A stretch of 16,683 bases of DNA, from the NCBI GenBank assembly GCA_024762895.1, contig JANTGN010000037.1, positions 1 to 16,683 of the forward strand. The letters are read 5' to 3'. The translations under genes were made by a program, and so were the position numbers. The notes under the pieces were generated by a model. That model did no database searches. It was not told the origin of the DNA and saw only the letters and a program-made list of their open reading frames with translations. Position 1 is the first letter of the stretch. Every line of letters starts with the position of its first letter. This document shows, one piece after another, positions 1 through 7,675 of the stretch. The stretch comes from Thiotrichales bacterium. GTDB lineage: Bacteria > Pseudomonadota > Gammaproteobacteria > J044.

Positions 1-840
1 AATGGGGGGGAAGGTGTGCTGGTTTTTGGTACGGGCACTGGCGAGGTCGTTGCTCTGAGTCAGGAAGGTGGTAAGGAGCTCTGGAGAAAATCAGTCAGTA
101 GCGAGGTCATGGCGATAGCACCAGTCGAGCTGGATGTGGTGGTCGTGCGTACTAACGATGGAAAAGTTTATGGGCTTAGCAAGGGTAGCGGAACTTTGCT
201 CTGGCAGGCAGGAAGAAAGACACCGGCCCTGAGTCTACGCGGAATGAGCATTCCCCTGGTGACCCATGGTGCCGCTATAGTTGGTTTCGATAATGGCAAG
301 TTGACTGCCATTACCCTGAAGCAGGGTAGTGTGGCCTGGGAGTCTTCCGTCAGTATTCCCAGGGGACGTTCAGAACTGGATCGTATGGTCGACATTGACG
401 GCCTGTTTGAAGAAAAAGACGGCATCGTTTATGTCGCTACCTACCAGGGACGACTCTCGGCCATTAATCTTCAGAACGGCAGTGTTATCTGGTCTCGAAA
501 AATGTCCAGTTTTACCGGCTTAAAACTTGACGGGGGGAACCTTTACCTCACTGATGAGTTTAGTAATGTCTGGGCCATCGATCGTCGTAGTGGTGCAACT
601 TTATGGAAACAACCAGCCCTGCGTATGCGTATGATCACAGCGCCAGCAGTCATTGATCGTTATGTTGTTGTTGCCGACTACCAGGGATATCTGCACTGGA
701 TGGATAAGTATGAAGGTTTCTTTGTTGCGCGTGTACAAAGTGATGACGATGGTGTATTAACCGCACCACTGGTCATTAACGATCGTGTTGTCATGTTGAG
801 TAAAAGTGGTGAACTGACTAGCTGGAAGGTCTGGAAATAG
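1..840 (+). CDS. bamB: BamB, outer-membrane protein assembly lipoprotein (5' end missing)
   Basis: This is the C-terminal part of BamB, the beta-propeller lipoprotein of the BAM complex that helps insert beta-barrel proteins into the outer membrane. The frame is open to base 1, so the gene begins upstream; the first GTG in frame (16) is an internal valine, not a start. About 280 residues are visible, against roughly 390 in the family. Repeated PQQ-like blades of the form G-x-V/L-x-A-[IL]-x5-G-x2-[LI]-W are seen, for example GEVVALSQEGGKELW, GRLSAINLQNGSVIW and NVWAIDRRSGATLW. The stretch RSELDRMVDIDG is typical of BamB. The lipobox and signal peptide lie outside the window. The gene precedes DUF945 by 3 bp and der follows, which agrees with the widespread bamB-der linkage. 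Confidence 0.93.
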   Translation, partial: NGGEGVLVFGTGTGEVVALSQEGGKELWRKSVSSEVMAIAPVELDVVVVRTNDGKVYGLSKGSGTLLWQAGRKTPALSLRGMSIPLVTHGAAIVGFDNGKLTAITLKQGSVAWESSVSIPRGRSELDRMVDIDGLFEEKDGIVYVATYQGRLSAINLQNGSVIWSRKMSSFTGLKLDGGNLYLTDEFSNVWAIDRRSGATLWKQPALRMRMITAPAVIDRYVVVADYQGYLHWMDKYEGFFVARVQSDDDGVLTAPLVINDRVVMLSKSGELTSWKVWK

Positions 841-843
841 CCC

Positions 844-2211
844 ATGACTAAAACGGCAAAGCGGATTCTACTTGCCGTAATTATTATTCTGGGGCTGCTG
901 CTTATGGTGGCCCTGATCGTGCCGGGTGTGCTCGGTTGGCAGATTCAGTCGGCAATGGAAGGGCAGCTTGGCGGTAGAGGCCTGCGTGCACCGAATGGTC
1001 TGCATATACAATTAAAGACATTTGAGCGTGGTTGGTTCCAAAGCAGAACTAGCCTGCTTGTACGTTCACCGCAGCTACCCTTTCCCCTGCAGATTGATCA
1101 GGTGCTGATGCATGGGCCCGTCTATCTGGGACAGTTGAGACATGGCCGATCACCTCTGATCGTACTGGGGGCCAGGGCCACTGTGCAGGCCAATATGGGC
1201 AATAAGTTAGTGCCCATTGCGACGGGTTACAGCGTGCTAAGTCCAGTTTTGACGGTATCCAGTGACTGGAACCTGGTTGATGGTCTGTTCGATCTCTCCA
1301 GTATGCCGGCATGGATTCAGCTCAGGTATCAGATTTTATCGGGTGATGCTGAGGTGCAGGCCCATATCCCCAGTCTGGACTATACGCAAGGTCGAGATGC
1401 CTTTAAGCTGGAAGATCTTCGGGTCAGGGCCAAAGGGTTAATCAGGTCCAGGAAAATGGGAACGGGCGAGTTGCGTTTTAGTCTGCAGGCATTTTCATCG
1501 CCTAAAGGTAATGCACCACTGGAGCTGCAGGATCTACGTCTGATGCTGGAGACTCGAGCTGTATCGAATAGCCTGAGCCTGAATATGGATGTCAGTCTGA
1601 GTGCGGGCGAGTTCGACACACATTATTACGGTCCGATACGTGCCGTGATGGCTGTGAATCAATTGCCTGAAGATGAATTGATGACCTTGCTGGCAGGGCA
1701 GGCAAAGTGGAGGCCTTTGTTTACGGCTAATCTAAGCCAGAATAGAAGACAACAACTCTTTAACCAGCAGTTAATGCCATTACTCGCGCCGGTGCTGGCA
1801 TCTTCAGAAATTAATCTGAGAGAGCTATTGATTCGTAGCAGTGATGGCTGGGTCGAGGGTAAGTTCGTCACCAGTTTTGATTCCCAGCAGTCTATGACGA
1901 CACTTCTGGATATGGGGATGGCCATGAATATGAATGGTGAGTTTCAGGCGTCCAGAAGCTGGTTGCTGGCAATCATGGAGAATCAGCTCAGGCAGCAGAT
2001 CGAGATTCAGAATCCTGGTCGCCAAGGCCCCCTGGCCAAGGATGACCGGGACGAAGAGGCCTGGTTACAGGCCGACCGTGTGCTTGAGAATCTGGTTAAA
2101 AAGCGATATCTAGATGCATCTAATGGTGTCTATAGTAGTCAGATAAGAATCAAAGACGCTCGACTATTTATGAATGAAAATGAAGTCGATTTATTTAGTT
2201 TGATCCAGTAG
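844..2211 (+). CDS. DUF945 (YdgA-type) membrane-anchored protein
   Basis: A 455-residue protein with an N-terminal transmembrane segment (about residues 8-30) and a long, probably periplasmic, beta-rich remainder. The motif FERGWFQSRTSLLV (residues 60-73) matches the hallmark Y/F-x-R-G-W-F-x-S near the N-terminus of DUF945 proteins such as E. coli YdgA. That family is usually around 450-500 residues, so this looks full length. The molecular function of DUF945 is not established; an envelope role is inferred from the anchor. It begins 3 bp after the bamB stop and ends 9 bp before der, so the three are probably co-transcribed. The ribosome-binding site is weak (GGA about 9 bases before ATG). 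Family assignment is fairly sure; function is unknown. Confidence 0.8.
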   Translation: MTKTAKRILLAVIIILGLLLMVALIVPGVLGWQIQSAMEGQLGGRGLRAPNGLHIQLKTFERGWFQSRTSLLVRSPQLPFPLQIDQVLMHGPVYLGQLRHGRSPLIVLGARATVQANMGNKLVPIATGYSVLSPVLTVSSDWNLVDGLFDLSSMPAWIQLRYQILSGDAEVQAHIPSLDYTQGRDAFKLEDLRVRAKGLIRSRKMGTGELRFSLQAFSSPKGNAPLELQDLRLMLETRAVSNSLSLNMDVSLSAGEFDTHYYGPIRAVMAVNQLPEDELMTLLAGQAKWRPLFTANLSQNRRQQLFNQQLMPLLAPVLASSEINLRELLIRSSDGWVEGKFVTSFDSQQSMTTLLDMGMAMNMNGEFQASRSWLLAIMENQLRQQIEIQNPGRQGPLAKDDRDEEAWLQADRVLENLVKKRYLDASNGVYSSQIRIKDARLFMNENEVDLFSLIQ

Positions 2212-2220
2212 AGCTATAGC

Positions 2221-3621
2221 ATGAAGCCTGTTATTGCCCTTGTGGGCCGCCCAAACGTAGGAAAGTCTACGCTGTTTAATCGACTCACCCGCAGCCGAGA
2301 TGCCCTGGTGGCCGACTTTCCCGGTCTGACACGAGATCGTAAATACGGCACCGGTCAGGTGGGGAACAAGGATTACCTTGTGGTTGATACCGGTGGTCTG
2401 AGTGGTGAAGAAGAGGGTATGGATGCAGAGATGGCCAGTCAGACACGACTGGCCATCGAAGAGGCCACGATCCTGATTATGCTGGTGGATGCTCGTGAAG
2501 GCCTGACTGCAGCCGATGAAGCCATCGCCAAAGAATTGCGAGTCACAGGTAGACCCGTATTTCTGGGTGTGAACAAGACCGACGGTCTGGATGATGCAGT
2601 GGCCTGTAGTGAGTTTTATTCCCTGGGTCTTGGGGAGCCCTGTCCGATCGCGGCGTCCCATGGCAAGGGTGTTTCAGCGCTGATTAAAAAGGTCCTGGCT
2701 GATCTGCCAGAGAACGAGGAACGGAATGATGATATCGAGGATAAAGACCGTCCCATAAGAATTGCCTTCATCGGTCGCCCTAATGTGGGTAAGTCGACAT
2801 TAATTAATCGTATGTTAGGTGAAGACCGTGTAGTGGTCTATGATCAGCCGGGAACAACACGTGACAGTATAGAGATTCCGTTTGAGCGTGATGATACTCA
2901 ATATGTACTGATTGATACTGCAGGAGTTCGCAGGCGTGCACGAGTCCATGAGGCCGTCGAAAAGTTCAGCATAGTTAAGACCATGCAGGCTATCGATTCA
3001 GCTAATGTCGTCATTGCCGTACTGGATGCCCATGAGGGCATTGCCGATCAGGATGCTCACCTGCTGGGCCTGGCTACAGAGTCGGGTCGCTCAATTGTGC
3101 TTGCCATAAATAAATGGGATGGGCTGACAGAGGATCAACGTGCTGAGGCCAAACGAAGTTTGGAGGTCAAATTGCCTTTTCTGGATTTTGCAGAACGGCA
3201 TTTTATTTCTGCATTACATGGTACAGGTGTGGGACATTTGTATGAATCAGTACAGAAGGCTTACCAGTCGGCATTTATACAATGTTCTACAGCACACCTG
3301 ACTCGTCTCCTGGAAGAGGCAGTTATGGTACATCAGCCTCCACTGGTAAAGGGGCGCAGGATCAAGCTTCGTTATGCCCATCAGGGTGGTAAGAATCCGC
3401 CAGTCATTGTCATTCACGGTAACCAGACGGCTTCCGTGCCAGGGTCCTACAAGCGCTATCTGTTTAATTATTTCAGAAAGGCCCTTGATCTGGTGGGGAC
3501 GCCGGTGCGCGTCGAATTTAAGACTGGGAAAAACCCATACGAAGGTCGTAAGAATATTCTTACACCGCGTCAGAAAAATAAACGTGATCGTATGATGAAG
3601 TTTACAAAATCAAAAAAATAA
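2221..3621 (+). CDS. der: Der (EngA), ribosome-assembly GTPase
   Basis: Der is an essential GTPase with two tandem G domains, needed for maturation of the 50S ribosomal subunit. Both domains have intact motifs. In G domain 1, GRPNVGKS is at residues 9-16, DTGG at 56-59 and NKTD at 118-121. In G domain 2, GRPNVGKS is at 185-192, DTAG at 232-235 and NKWD at 297-300. The KH-like RNA-binding domain covers roughly 355-440 and is followed by a lysine/arginine-rich tail. At 466 residues the length is normal for the family. The ATG at 2221 gives the usual N-terminus, with the P-loop close to the start. It is the last gene of the bamB cluster; a 92-bp gap separates it from the next gene. Confidence 0.98.
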   Translation: MKPVIALVGRPNVGKSTLFNRLTRSRDALVADFPGLTRDRKYGTGQVGNKDYLVVDTGGLSGEEEGMDAEMASQTRLAIEEATILIMLVDAREGLTAADEAIAKELRVTGRPVFLGVNKTDGLDDAVACSEFYSLGLGEPCPIAASHGKGVSALIKKVLADLPENEERNDDIEDKDRPIRIAFIGRPNVGKSTLINRMLGEDRVVVYDQPGTTRDSIEIPFERDDTQYVLIDTAGVRRRARVHEAVEKFSIVKTMQAIDSANVVIAVLDAHEGIADQDAHLLGLATESGRSIVLAINKWDGLTEDQRAEAKRSLEVKLPFLDFAERHFISALHGTGVGHLYESVQKAYQSAFIQCSTAHLTRLLEEAVMVHQPPLVKGRRIKLRYAHQGGKNPPVIVIHGNQTASVPGSYKRYLFNYFRKALDLVGTPVRVEFKTGKNPYEGRKNILTPRQKNKRDRMMKFTKSKK

Positions 3622-3713
3622 GCCATTTCATGAAAAATGAAAGGAAAAAGTCTTGGAATAACTAAGGTTTTGTTTTAAGGTTTTAAAAAAGAAGAAGTGA
3701 CCAGGATGAACAG

Positions 3714-4736
3714 GTGCTTGCCTGTCATCTGATGGATGTACGGACATTTACAGTTACTTCGGATACGGATGATATGGAAAAGGTATTTACACTTTCAGCC
3801 TGCTGCATGAGCGAGAATGACGAGCTTGTCCTCCAGTCATTAATCAATATTATTGATCTACGTAGTGCTGCGCACTGGTCTTTTTCCAGTGATGATACGG
3901 CCAATGTACTCATTGTTGATGTCGATAGTACTGAAGGTCGTAAACTATGGTCTGGCCTGGATGTCGCGCAAAACAATAAAATCACCATTGCCTATGGCAG
4001 TAACATGCAGGACCTCGGCGGTAATACCCAATATTTACTGAGCAAGCCTCTACGTTCAAAATCCGTCATCGACCTCCTGGAAAAGGTCAGTAATCAGAAG
4101 CTGAAAACGATCGGTGTCGCTGAATCGTCAACGGCAAGCTATACGGGTGAGGGGCGTCGCAGGAAATTCGTACAAAAACTTAAAGAACTCTTTGAATCGG
4201 GTGCCTGGGGTGTGCGTTATAAAAATCAGATGCTCATTATCAATGGGGCAAATGGCGAGGCCTATACGGTAGGCAAGCTATCGGACCTGGATAAACTGGC
4301 AGAGGCACCGGAAATTGGCATGGAGATTAATGAGCTATCTCAGGCTGACATTACTTCAGCGCGAGAGAGGCTGAATTCGTACAAGTATAATGAAGTGCTC
4401 TGGTATTTTTCCCGCTTTCATACTCAAGACCTAATATCAGAGCTGTCCGGCCATCTGGAATTTAAAATAAAGCGTTGGCCGAATCTCAAAAAGATTAATT
4501 ATCGAAAAGAAGATGTCCGGTTGTTTGGCATGCTGATGAAGAACTGGATGAGTTTAGAAAGGCTGGCCGAGTCAGAAGAAAGGCTGTCTGTAATCGGCTT
4601 GCTGAATGCACTATATATGACGGGTTTCCTGCAACAGCGCAATGATCAAACTAATAAAGCGCAGATAAATGTTCAGGAAGAGGGAGAAACCAAAGGACTC
4701 TATTCCAGGATCAGGCGACGTCTTGGAATAGCTTAG
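3714..4736 (+). CDS. Uncharacterised protein with receiver-like N-terminus, GTPase/Roadblock operon
   Basis: This 340-residue protein is not confidently recognised. Residues about 22-127 read like a CheY-type alpha/beta receiver. NVLIVDVDST (64-73) resembles the strand carrying the phospho-acceptor Asp, and YLLSKPLRSK (107-116) resembles the conserved Lys-Pro before the last helix. The acidic pair expected after the first strand is absent, so it may be a pseudo-receiver. Residues 145-305 are mixed alpha/beta; the last part (about 225-305, including KRWPNLKK and a helical GLLNALYMTGFL) could be a winged-helix-like fold. A polar linker leads to a basic C-terminal tail (SRIRRRLGIA). The GTG start is chosen because AGGA lies 8 bases upstream; ATGs at 3732 and 3774 are alternatives. 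The GTPase gene follows 7 bp after the stop, so it probably acts with that switch. Confidence 0.75.
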   Translation: MLACHLMDVRTFTVTSDTDDMEKVFTLSACCMSENDELVLQSLINIIDLRSAAHWSFSSDDTANVLIVDVDSTEGRKLWSGLDVAQNNKITIAYGSNMQDLGGNTQYLLSKPLRSKSVIDLLEKVSNQKLKTIGVAESSTASYTGEGRRRKFVQKLKELFESGAWGVRYKNQMLIINGANGEAYTVGKLSDLDKLAEAPEIGMEINELSQADITSARERLNSYKYNEVLWYFSRFHTQDLISELSGHLEFKIKRWPNLKKINYRKEDVRLFGMLMKNWMSLERLAESEERLSVIGLLNALYMTGFLQQRNDQTNKAQINVQEEGETKGLYSRIRRRLGIA

Positions 4737-4743
4737 GTGGGAT

Positions 4744-5271
4744 GTGTCTGATCTAAAATTTATCTTCACGGGTACGCCCGGCGTTGGAAAAACGACTGCA
4801 ATTAGCATGATCAGTGAGTTTGATCCGGTAGTCACAGATGTGCTAACGACGGATGAACTCTCTGAACAGAAAGAGCAGACGACTGTTGCAATGGATTTTG
4901 GTGAAATCACGCTAGATGATGATGAAAAGATTCGTCTGTATGGTACGCCAGGGCAAAGGCGCTTTAAATTCATGTGGGAGATTCTTATCGATGGTGGACT
5001 CGGCCTGGTTATACTCATCGATAATTCACGATCAAATCCCCTTGAAGACTTAAATATCTATCTCGAAAATTTCAGGGACTTCATCCATGATGCGGGTGCG
5101 GTTGTTGGTGTTACCCGCATGCAAACACATCCCGATCCAGATTTAGATCAATACTACGCGGAGCTTGAAAGACTGGATCTGGATCTGCCTGTTCTCGATA
5201 TCGATGTCAGGGAGAAAGATGATGTCATCATGCTTCTTGATGCCCTGATGGCGGTTAGTGATTATAGCTAA
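4744..5271 (+). CDS. Small Ras-like GTPase, COG2229 type, non-canonical G motifs
   Basis: A 175-residue single-domain GTPase of the kind often annotated as SRPRB-like or ATP/GTP-binding protein. G1 is intact (GTPGVGKT, residues 10-17). A likely G2 threonine lies in EQTTVAMDFG (44-53). The G3 region reads LYGTPGQRRF (65-74): glycine stands where Ras proteins have the Asp of DxxG, as I recall also being usual in this family. The G4 position reads TRMQ (124-127), without the guanine-specifying Asp. A G5-like DVRE is at 154-157. The start is GTG, preceded by AGGTGG only 3 bases away; the ATG two bases earlier reads out of frame into a stop. It is followed by two Roadblock genes. By analogy with MglA/MglB it may be a molecular switch; its process is unknown. 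Confidence 0.88.
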   Translation: MSDLKFIFTGTPGVGKTTAISMISEFDPVVTDVLTTDELSEQKEQTTVAMDFGEITLDDDEKIRLYGTPGQRRFKFMWEILIDGGLGLVILIDNSRSNPLEDLNIYLENFRDFIHDAGAVVGVTRMQTHPDPDLDQYYAELERLDLDLPVLDIDVREKDDVIMLLDALMAVSDYS

Positions 5272-5277
5272 GGAATA

Positions 5278-5679
5278 ATGGCGATGAGTTCTCGATTAAA
5301 AATCTCTGATGAGGCTGCTCAGTATTTATCAGAGCAGTTAAATAATTTGATCAGTAGTAACGAGGGCATCTATGCAGCCCTTATTATCAGTATTGATGGT
5401 CATCCATTAGTCAAACAAGCACAGGATGATATACATGAAAGTAAACTCGCCGCCATGATGAGTTCATTGCTCGCATTGGGGGAGTCTATAGCCAGGGAGT
5501 CAGGTCAGAAGCTTTGTCAGTATGTCATTGTTGATAATAGTGACGGTTTTCTGGTCGACCTCAGGGTGGGTGAACGGATGTTGCTCACCGTATTAGCCAG
5601 AAAGGATACTAATCTGGGCATGTTATTAAGTGCCTGTAAAAATTCAGCTGAGACCATTATTCAGCGATTCAAGTTATAA
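5278..5679 (+). CDS. Roadblock/LC7 domain protein 1
   Basis: A 133-residue protein consisting essentially of one Roadblock/LC7 fold. The order is an N-terminal helix, the strand AALIISIDGHPL (residues 33-44), a long helix with LAAMMSSLLALGESIA (57-72), strands ending VDNSDGFLVDLRV and MLLTVLARKD, and the final helix after NLGML (112-116). Roadblock proteins dimerise and bind small Ras-like GTPases as GAPs, GEFs or scaffolds (MglB and Ragulator are the known cases). It starts 6 bp after the GTPase stop. AAGGA (5270-5274) overlaps that stop and is better spaced for ATG 5284 than for ATG 5278, so the protein may begin two residues later. It is clearly different in sequence from the next gene, so a heterodimer is possible. 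Confidence 0.88.
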   Translation: MAMSSRLKISDEAAQYLSEQLNNLISSNEGIYAALIISIDGHPLVKQAQDDIHESKLAAMMSSLLALGESIARESGQKLCQYVIVDNSDGFLVDLRVGERMLLTVLARKDTNLGMLLSACKNSAETIIQRFKL

Positions 5680-5696
5680 ATCTTAAGGAGAATGTC

Positions 5697-6104
5697 ATGG
5701 CAGACCTGAATGGAATTTGCAGTGAAATAGTAAACGATGTTGATGATGCCTTTGCGGCGGCCGTAGTCGATTTGAGTACAGGGTTATTACTTGCAGTCTC
5801 TCATAATATTCCCTATTTCACCCAGACCTATCTGGATGCAGTGGCTGCTGCGGCTGTTGATATGTTTCGTGGCAAAAACGTCTCGACGGTCGAAAAGCTC
5901 CTGTCGAATCAACGTGGTAACGAGGTGATGAATTCGATAAAAGAAGTCCAGATGACAACGGATAAGACCTACCATTTCATGTCGATTATCCCTGGTAAGG
6001 AAAATGCCTTAATGGTCCTGGTCACGGGAAAGAAGGCCAATCTCGGCATGGGCTGGATGGCCGTTCGTAACGCACTGCCCACAGTTGCGGAAGGTTGCCC
6101 ATAA
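5697..6104 (+). CDS. Roadblock/LC7 domain protein 2
   Basis: A second Roadblock-fold protein, 135 residues. The first strand is AAVVDLSTGLLLAVSH (residues 21-36), with the family's turn between two strands. The long helix is around YLDAVAAAAVDMFRG (45-59), the strands are YHFMSIIPG and NALMVLVTG, and the final helix follows KKANLGMGW. It has the best ribosome-binding site in the cluster (AAGGAG at 5685-5690, six bases before ATG), so it may be made in higher amount than its neighbours. It is divergent from Roadblock protein 1, sharing mainly the N-L-G-M start of the last helix. It closes the plus-strand operon and ends 8 bp from the convergent phosphoesterase gene. Partnership with the GTPase is inferred from position. 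Confidence 0.85.
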   Translation: MADLNGICSEIVNDVDDAFAAAVVDLSTGLLLAVSHNIPYFTQTYLDAVAAAAVDMFRGKNVSTVEKLLSNQRGNEVMNSIKEVQMTTDKTYHFMSIIPGKENALMVLVTGKKANLGMGWMAVRNALPTVAEGCP

Positions 6105-6112
6105 ACAGGCCT

Positions 6113-7630
6113 CTATCTGCCGGTCGTAAGTCGATCGATCAAGGTCTGAGGAAAACCCAGCTCTTTCATATCTTGCTGGGTTTTCCTTTCATCATATTCA
6201 AAGTGCATAAACTCCAGTGTATGAAAATCCCTGAGTACTGCCATTTCGGCACCGGCGGCACCTCCTCTGGGTTGTCCAACGGAACCGGGGCAGATCAATG
6301 CAGCATTAACCTGTTCGAGTTCAATAGTACCTGAAGCTATATGCGTGTCTGTCTTATTCTTTCTTAGATACGTACCCTGAAGATGTGTATGACCATGAAA
6401 AGCCAGGCGCTTGTCATGGTGTAACAGGTAATCCAGGTTGTCTTCATAGGTCATATGATAGACATAGGCATTGAAGTCATTGCTATCCATAGGGGCGCCA
6501 TGTACGGCAATCCAGTCCGCTTCGTCAAATCGTGATTTGAGTGTTCCTAGCCAGTGCCTGTGGTCATCATCAAGCTCTTTTTGTGTCCACTCTATAACCC
6601 AGCCGGAAGTCGTTGAAAAACCAGATGTGGGTGGAGTGGCTGACGCTGCTGCGTTATCGTGATTTCCCTTCAGGATATCCCAGGCCCTGTCTCTTAGAAG
6701 CTCAATGCATTCCCTGGGGTGAGGGCCATAGCCTACGATATCACCAAGGACGATCACTCTGTCGGGTTGCAGATGCTGGATTTTCTGGTCGATGATTTCA
6801 AGTGCAGGGAAGTTGGCATGAATATCAGCAATGAGTGCAATGACTTCCTTTCTCTTGTTAGCAGGCCTGGGGCGGACAGTTTTTACAACAGGCTTGTTTT
6901 CCAGTCCTGTGATATAGGCTGATAGACGAGTCTGCTGGGCCTCATTGGCCATAAATTGCTGGCCCAGGGCCAGTTTCAGTTTCCAGCTGGAAAGGTTTGT
7001 ACATGCAAGTTCTTCCAGTATGTCAGCCGTTTGTGTACCCAGCTGGTGAATGACATCATTCGGCACATCCTCCAGGTGCCTGAGGAGTACTGCGATACTG
7101 CTGGCCAGCGGGGTGATCTCATTCAGTGGATAAGTATCGTCATCAAGATAATAGATCCGATCCTGTTCATCCAGGGCAAAATTGGATAAAGACAGATCAA
7201 GAAAAACCTCTTCGACACAGATGCTCGTCAGCGTGAGACGTACGCAATTGGATAATGCCTGGGATAGTCGTAAAGGGTTGTCTCTCTGGTCGATGGTATG
7301 GAGAGGGCACAGCAGGGGGGTGATGTTACCAACACGAACGGTGTCCTGGGTTGTAAGAACAAACCAGGTCTTGGCCGGGTGGTAGATGTTTAATGCCCTT
7401 TCCTGGGTAATTTTTTTCTTCCCAAGTTCTAATAAACGGTCGAAAAGTATTTCAGGTTCCGTTCGAAGCTTGATGACATACCCCGCCCCCTGATATATAG
7501 AGGTTGTGGGGCGGCCAGTAAACGCGCTTCCGTGCTCTAGTGCCTGCTGCTCAAACTCGAGAATACTCGATATGATGGATTGACTGATTTCCTGATCCGG
7601 GTCTATCGTTCCGATGATTTTGATATCCAT
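6113..7630 (-). CDS. Kinase-like/calcineurin-like metallophosphoesterase fusion protein
   Basis: A 505-residue two-part protein. Residues about 263-480 are a complete calcineurin-like phosphoesterase: DIH (269-271), GDIVGYGP (296-303), GNHD (322-325), VHG (His377) and GHTH (413-416), giving all the expected dinuclear metal ligands. SVGQPRGG (450-457) resembles the SVGQPRDG of YfcE/MJ0936-like phosphatases. Residues 1-250 resemble a degenerate protein-kinase fold: GYVIKL (50-55) for the VAIK lysine (Lys54), LDLSLSN (144-150) for the HRDxxxxN loop without its His, and YLDDDTY (161-167) at the DFG position. I infer a protein or small-molecule phosphatase with a kinase-like sensing or catalytic half. 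There is no signal peptide, so it is probably cytoplasmic. It lies 45 bp after the M23 gene on the same strand and converges on the GTPase operon. Confidence 0.85.
   Translation of the reverse strand: MDIKIIGTIDPDQEISQSIISSILEFEQQALEHGSAFTGRPTTSIYQGAGYVIKLRTEPEILFDRLLELGKKKITQERALNIYHPAKTWFVLTTQDTVRVGNITPLLCPLHTIDQRDNPLRLSQALSNCVRLTLTSICVEEVFLDLSLSNFALDEQDRIYYLDDDTYPLNEITPLASSIAVLLRHLEDVPNDVIHQLGTQTADILEELACTNLSSWKLKLALGQQFMANEAQQTRLSAYITGLENKPVVKTVRPRPANKRKEVIALIADIHANFPALEIIDQKIQHLQPDRVIVLGDIVGYGPHPRECIELLRDRAWDILKGNHDNAAASATPPTSGFSTTSGWVIEWTQKELDDDHRHWLGTLKSRFDEADWIAVHGAPMDSNDFNAYVYHMTYEDNLDYLLHHDKRLAFHGHTHLQGTYLRKNKTDTHIASGTIELEQVNAALICPGSVGQPRGGAAGAEMAVLRDFHTLEFMHFEYDERKTQQDMKELGFPQTLIDRLTTGR
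6149..6187. terminator. Probable bidirectional intrinsic terminator inside a convergent coding end
   Basis: A perfect 13-bp inverted repeat (6149-6161 pairing with 6175-6187) around a 13-base loop. Its core is CCCAGC/GCTGGG flanked by AAAA on the left and TTTT on the right, so each strand's transcript has a GC-rich hairpin followed by a U run. It lies 45 bp after the stop of Roadblock protein 2, where a terminator of the plus-strand operon is expected. It also lies within the last codons of the minus-strand phosphoesterase gene, encoding part of TQQD...LGFPQ there. Termination is inferred from structure only. Confidence 0.6.
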
Positions 7631-7675
7631 TCAATAGTCTCTATGTATTCAGTCCGTTGGTTAGAGTAATGACGA

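Noticed and set aside
3626..3645. TTTCAT/ATGAAA hairpin after der as a terminator
   Set aside because: The stem is short and A+T-rich, and no T run follows.
3651..4737. Near-repeat TCTTGGAATA-x-CT-x-AGG at 3651-3667 and 4721-4737, each before a GTG-started gene
   Set aside because: 15 of 17 matches is expected by chance several times in a window this size, and the second copy is inside coding sequence.
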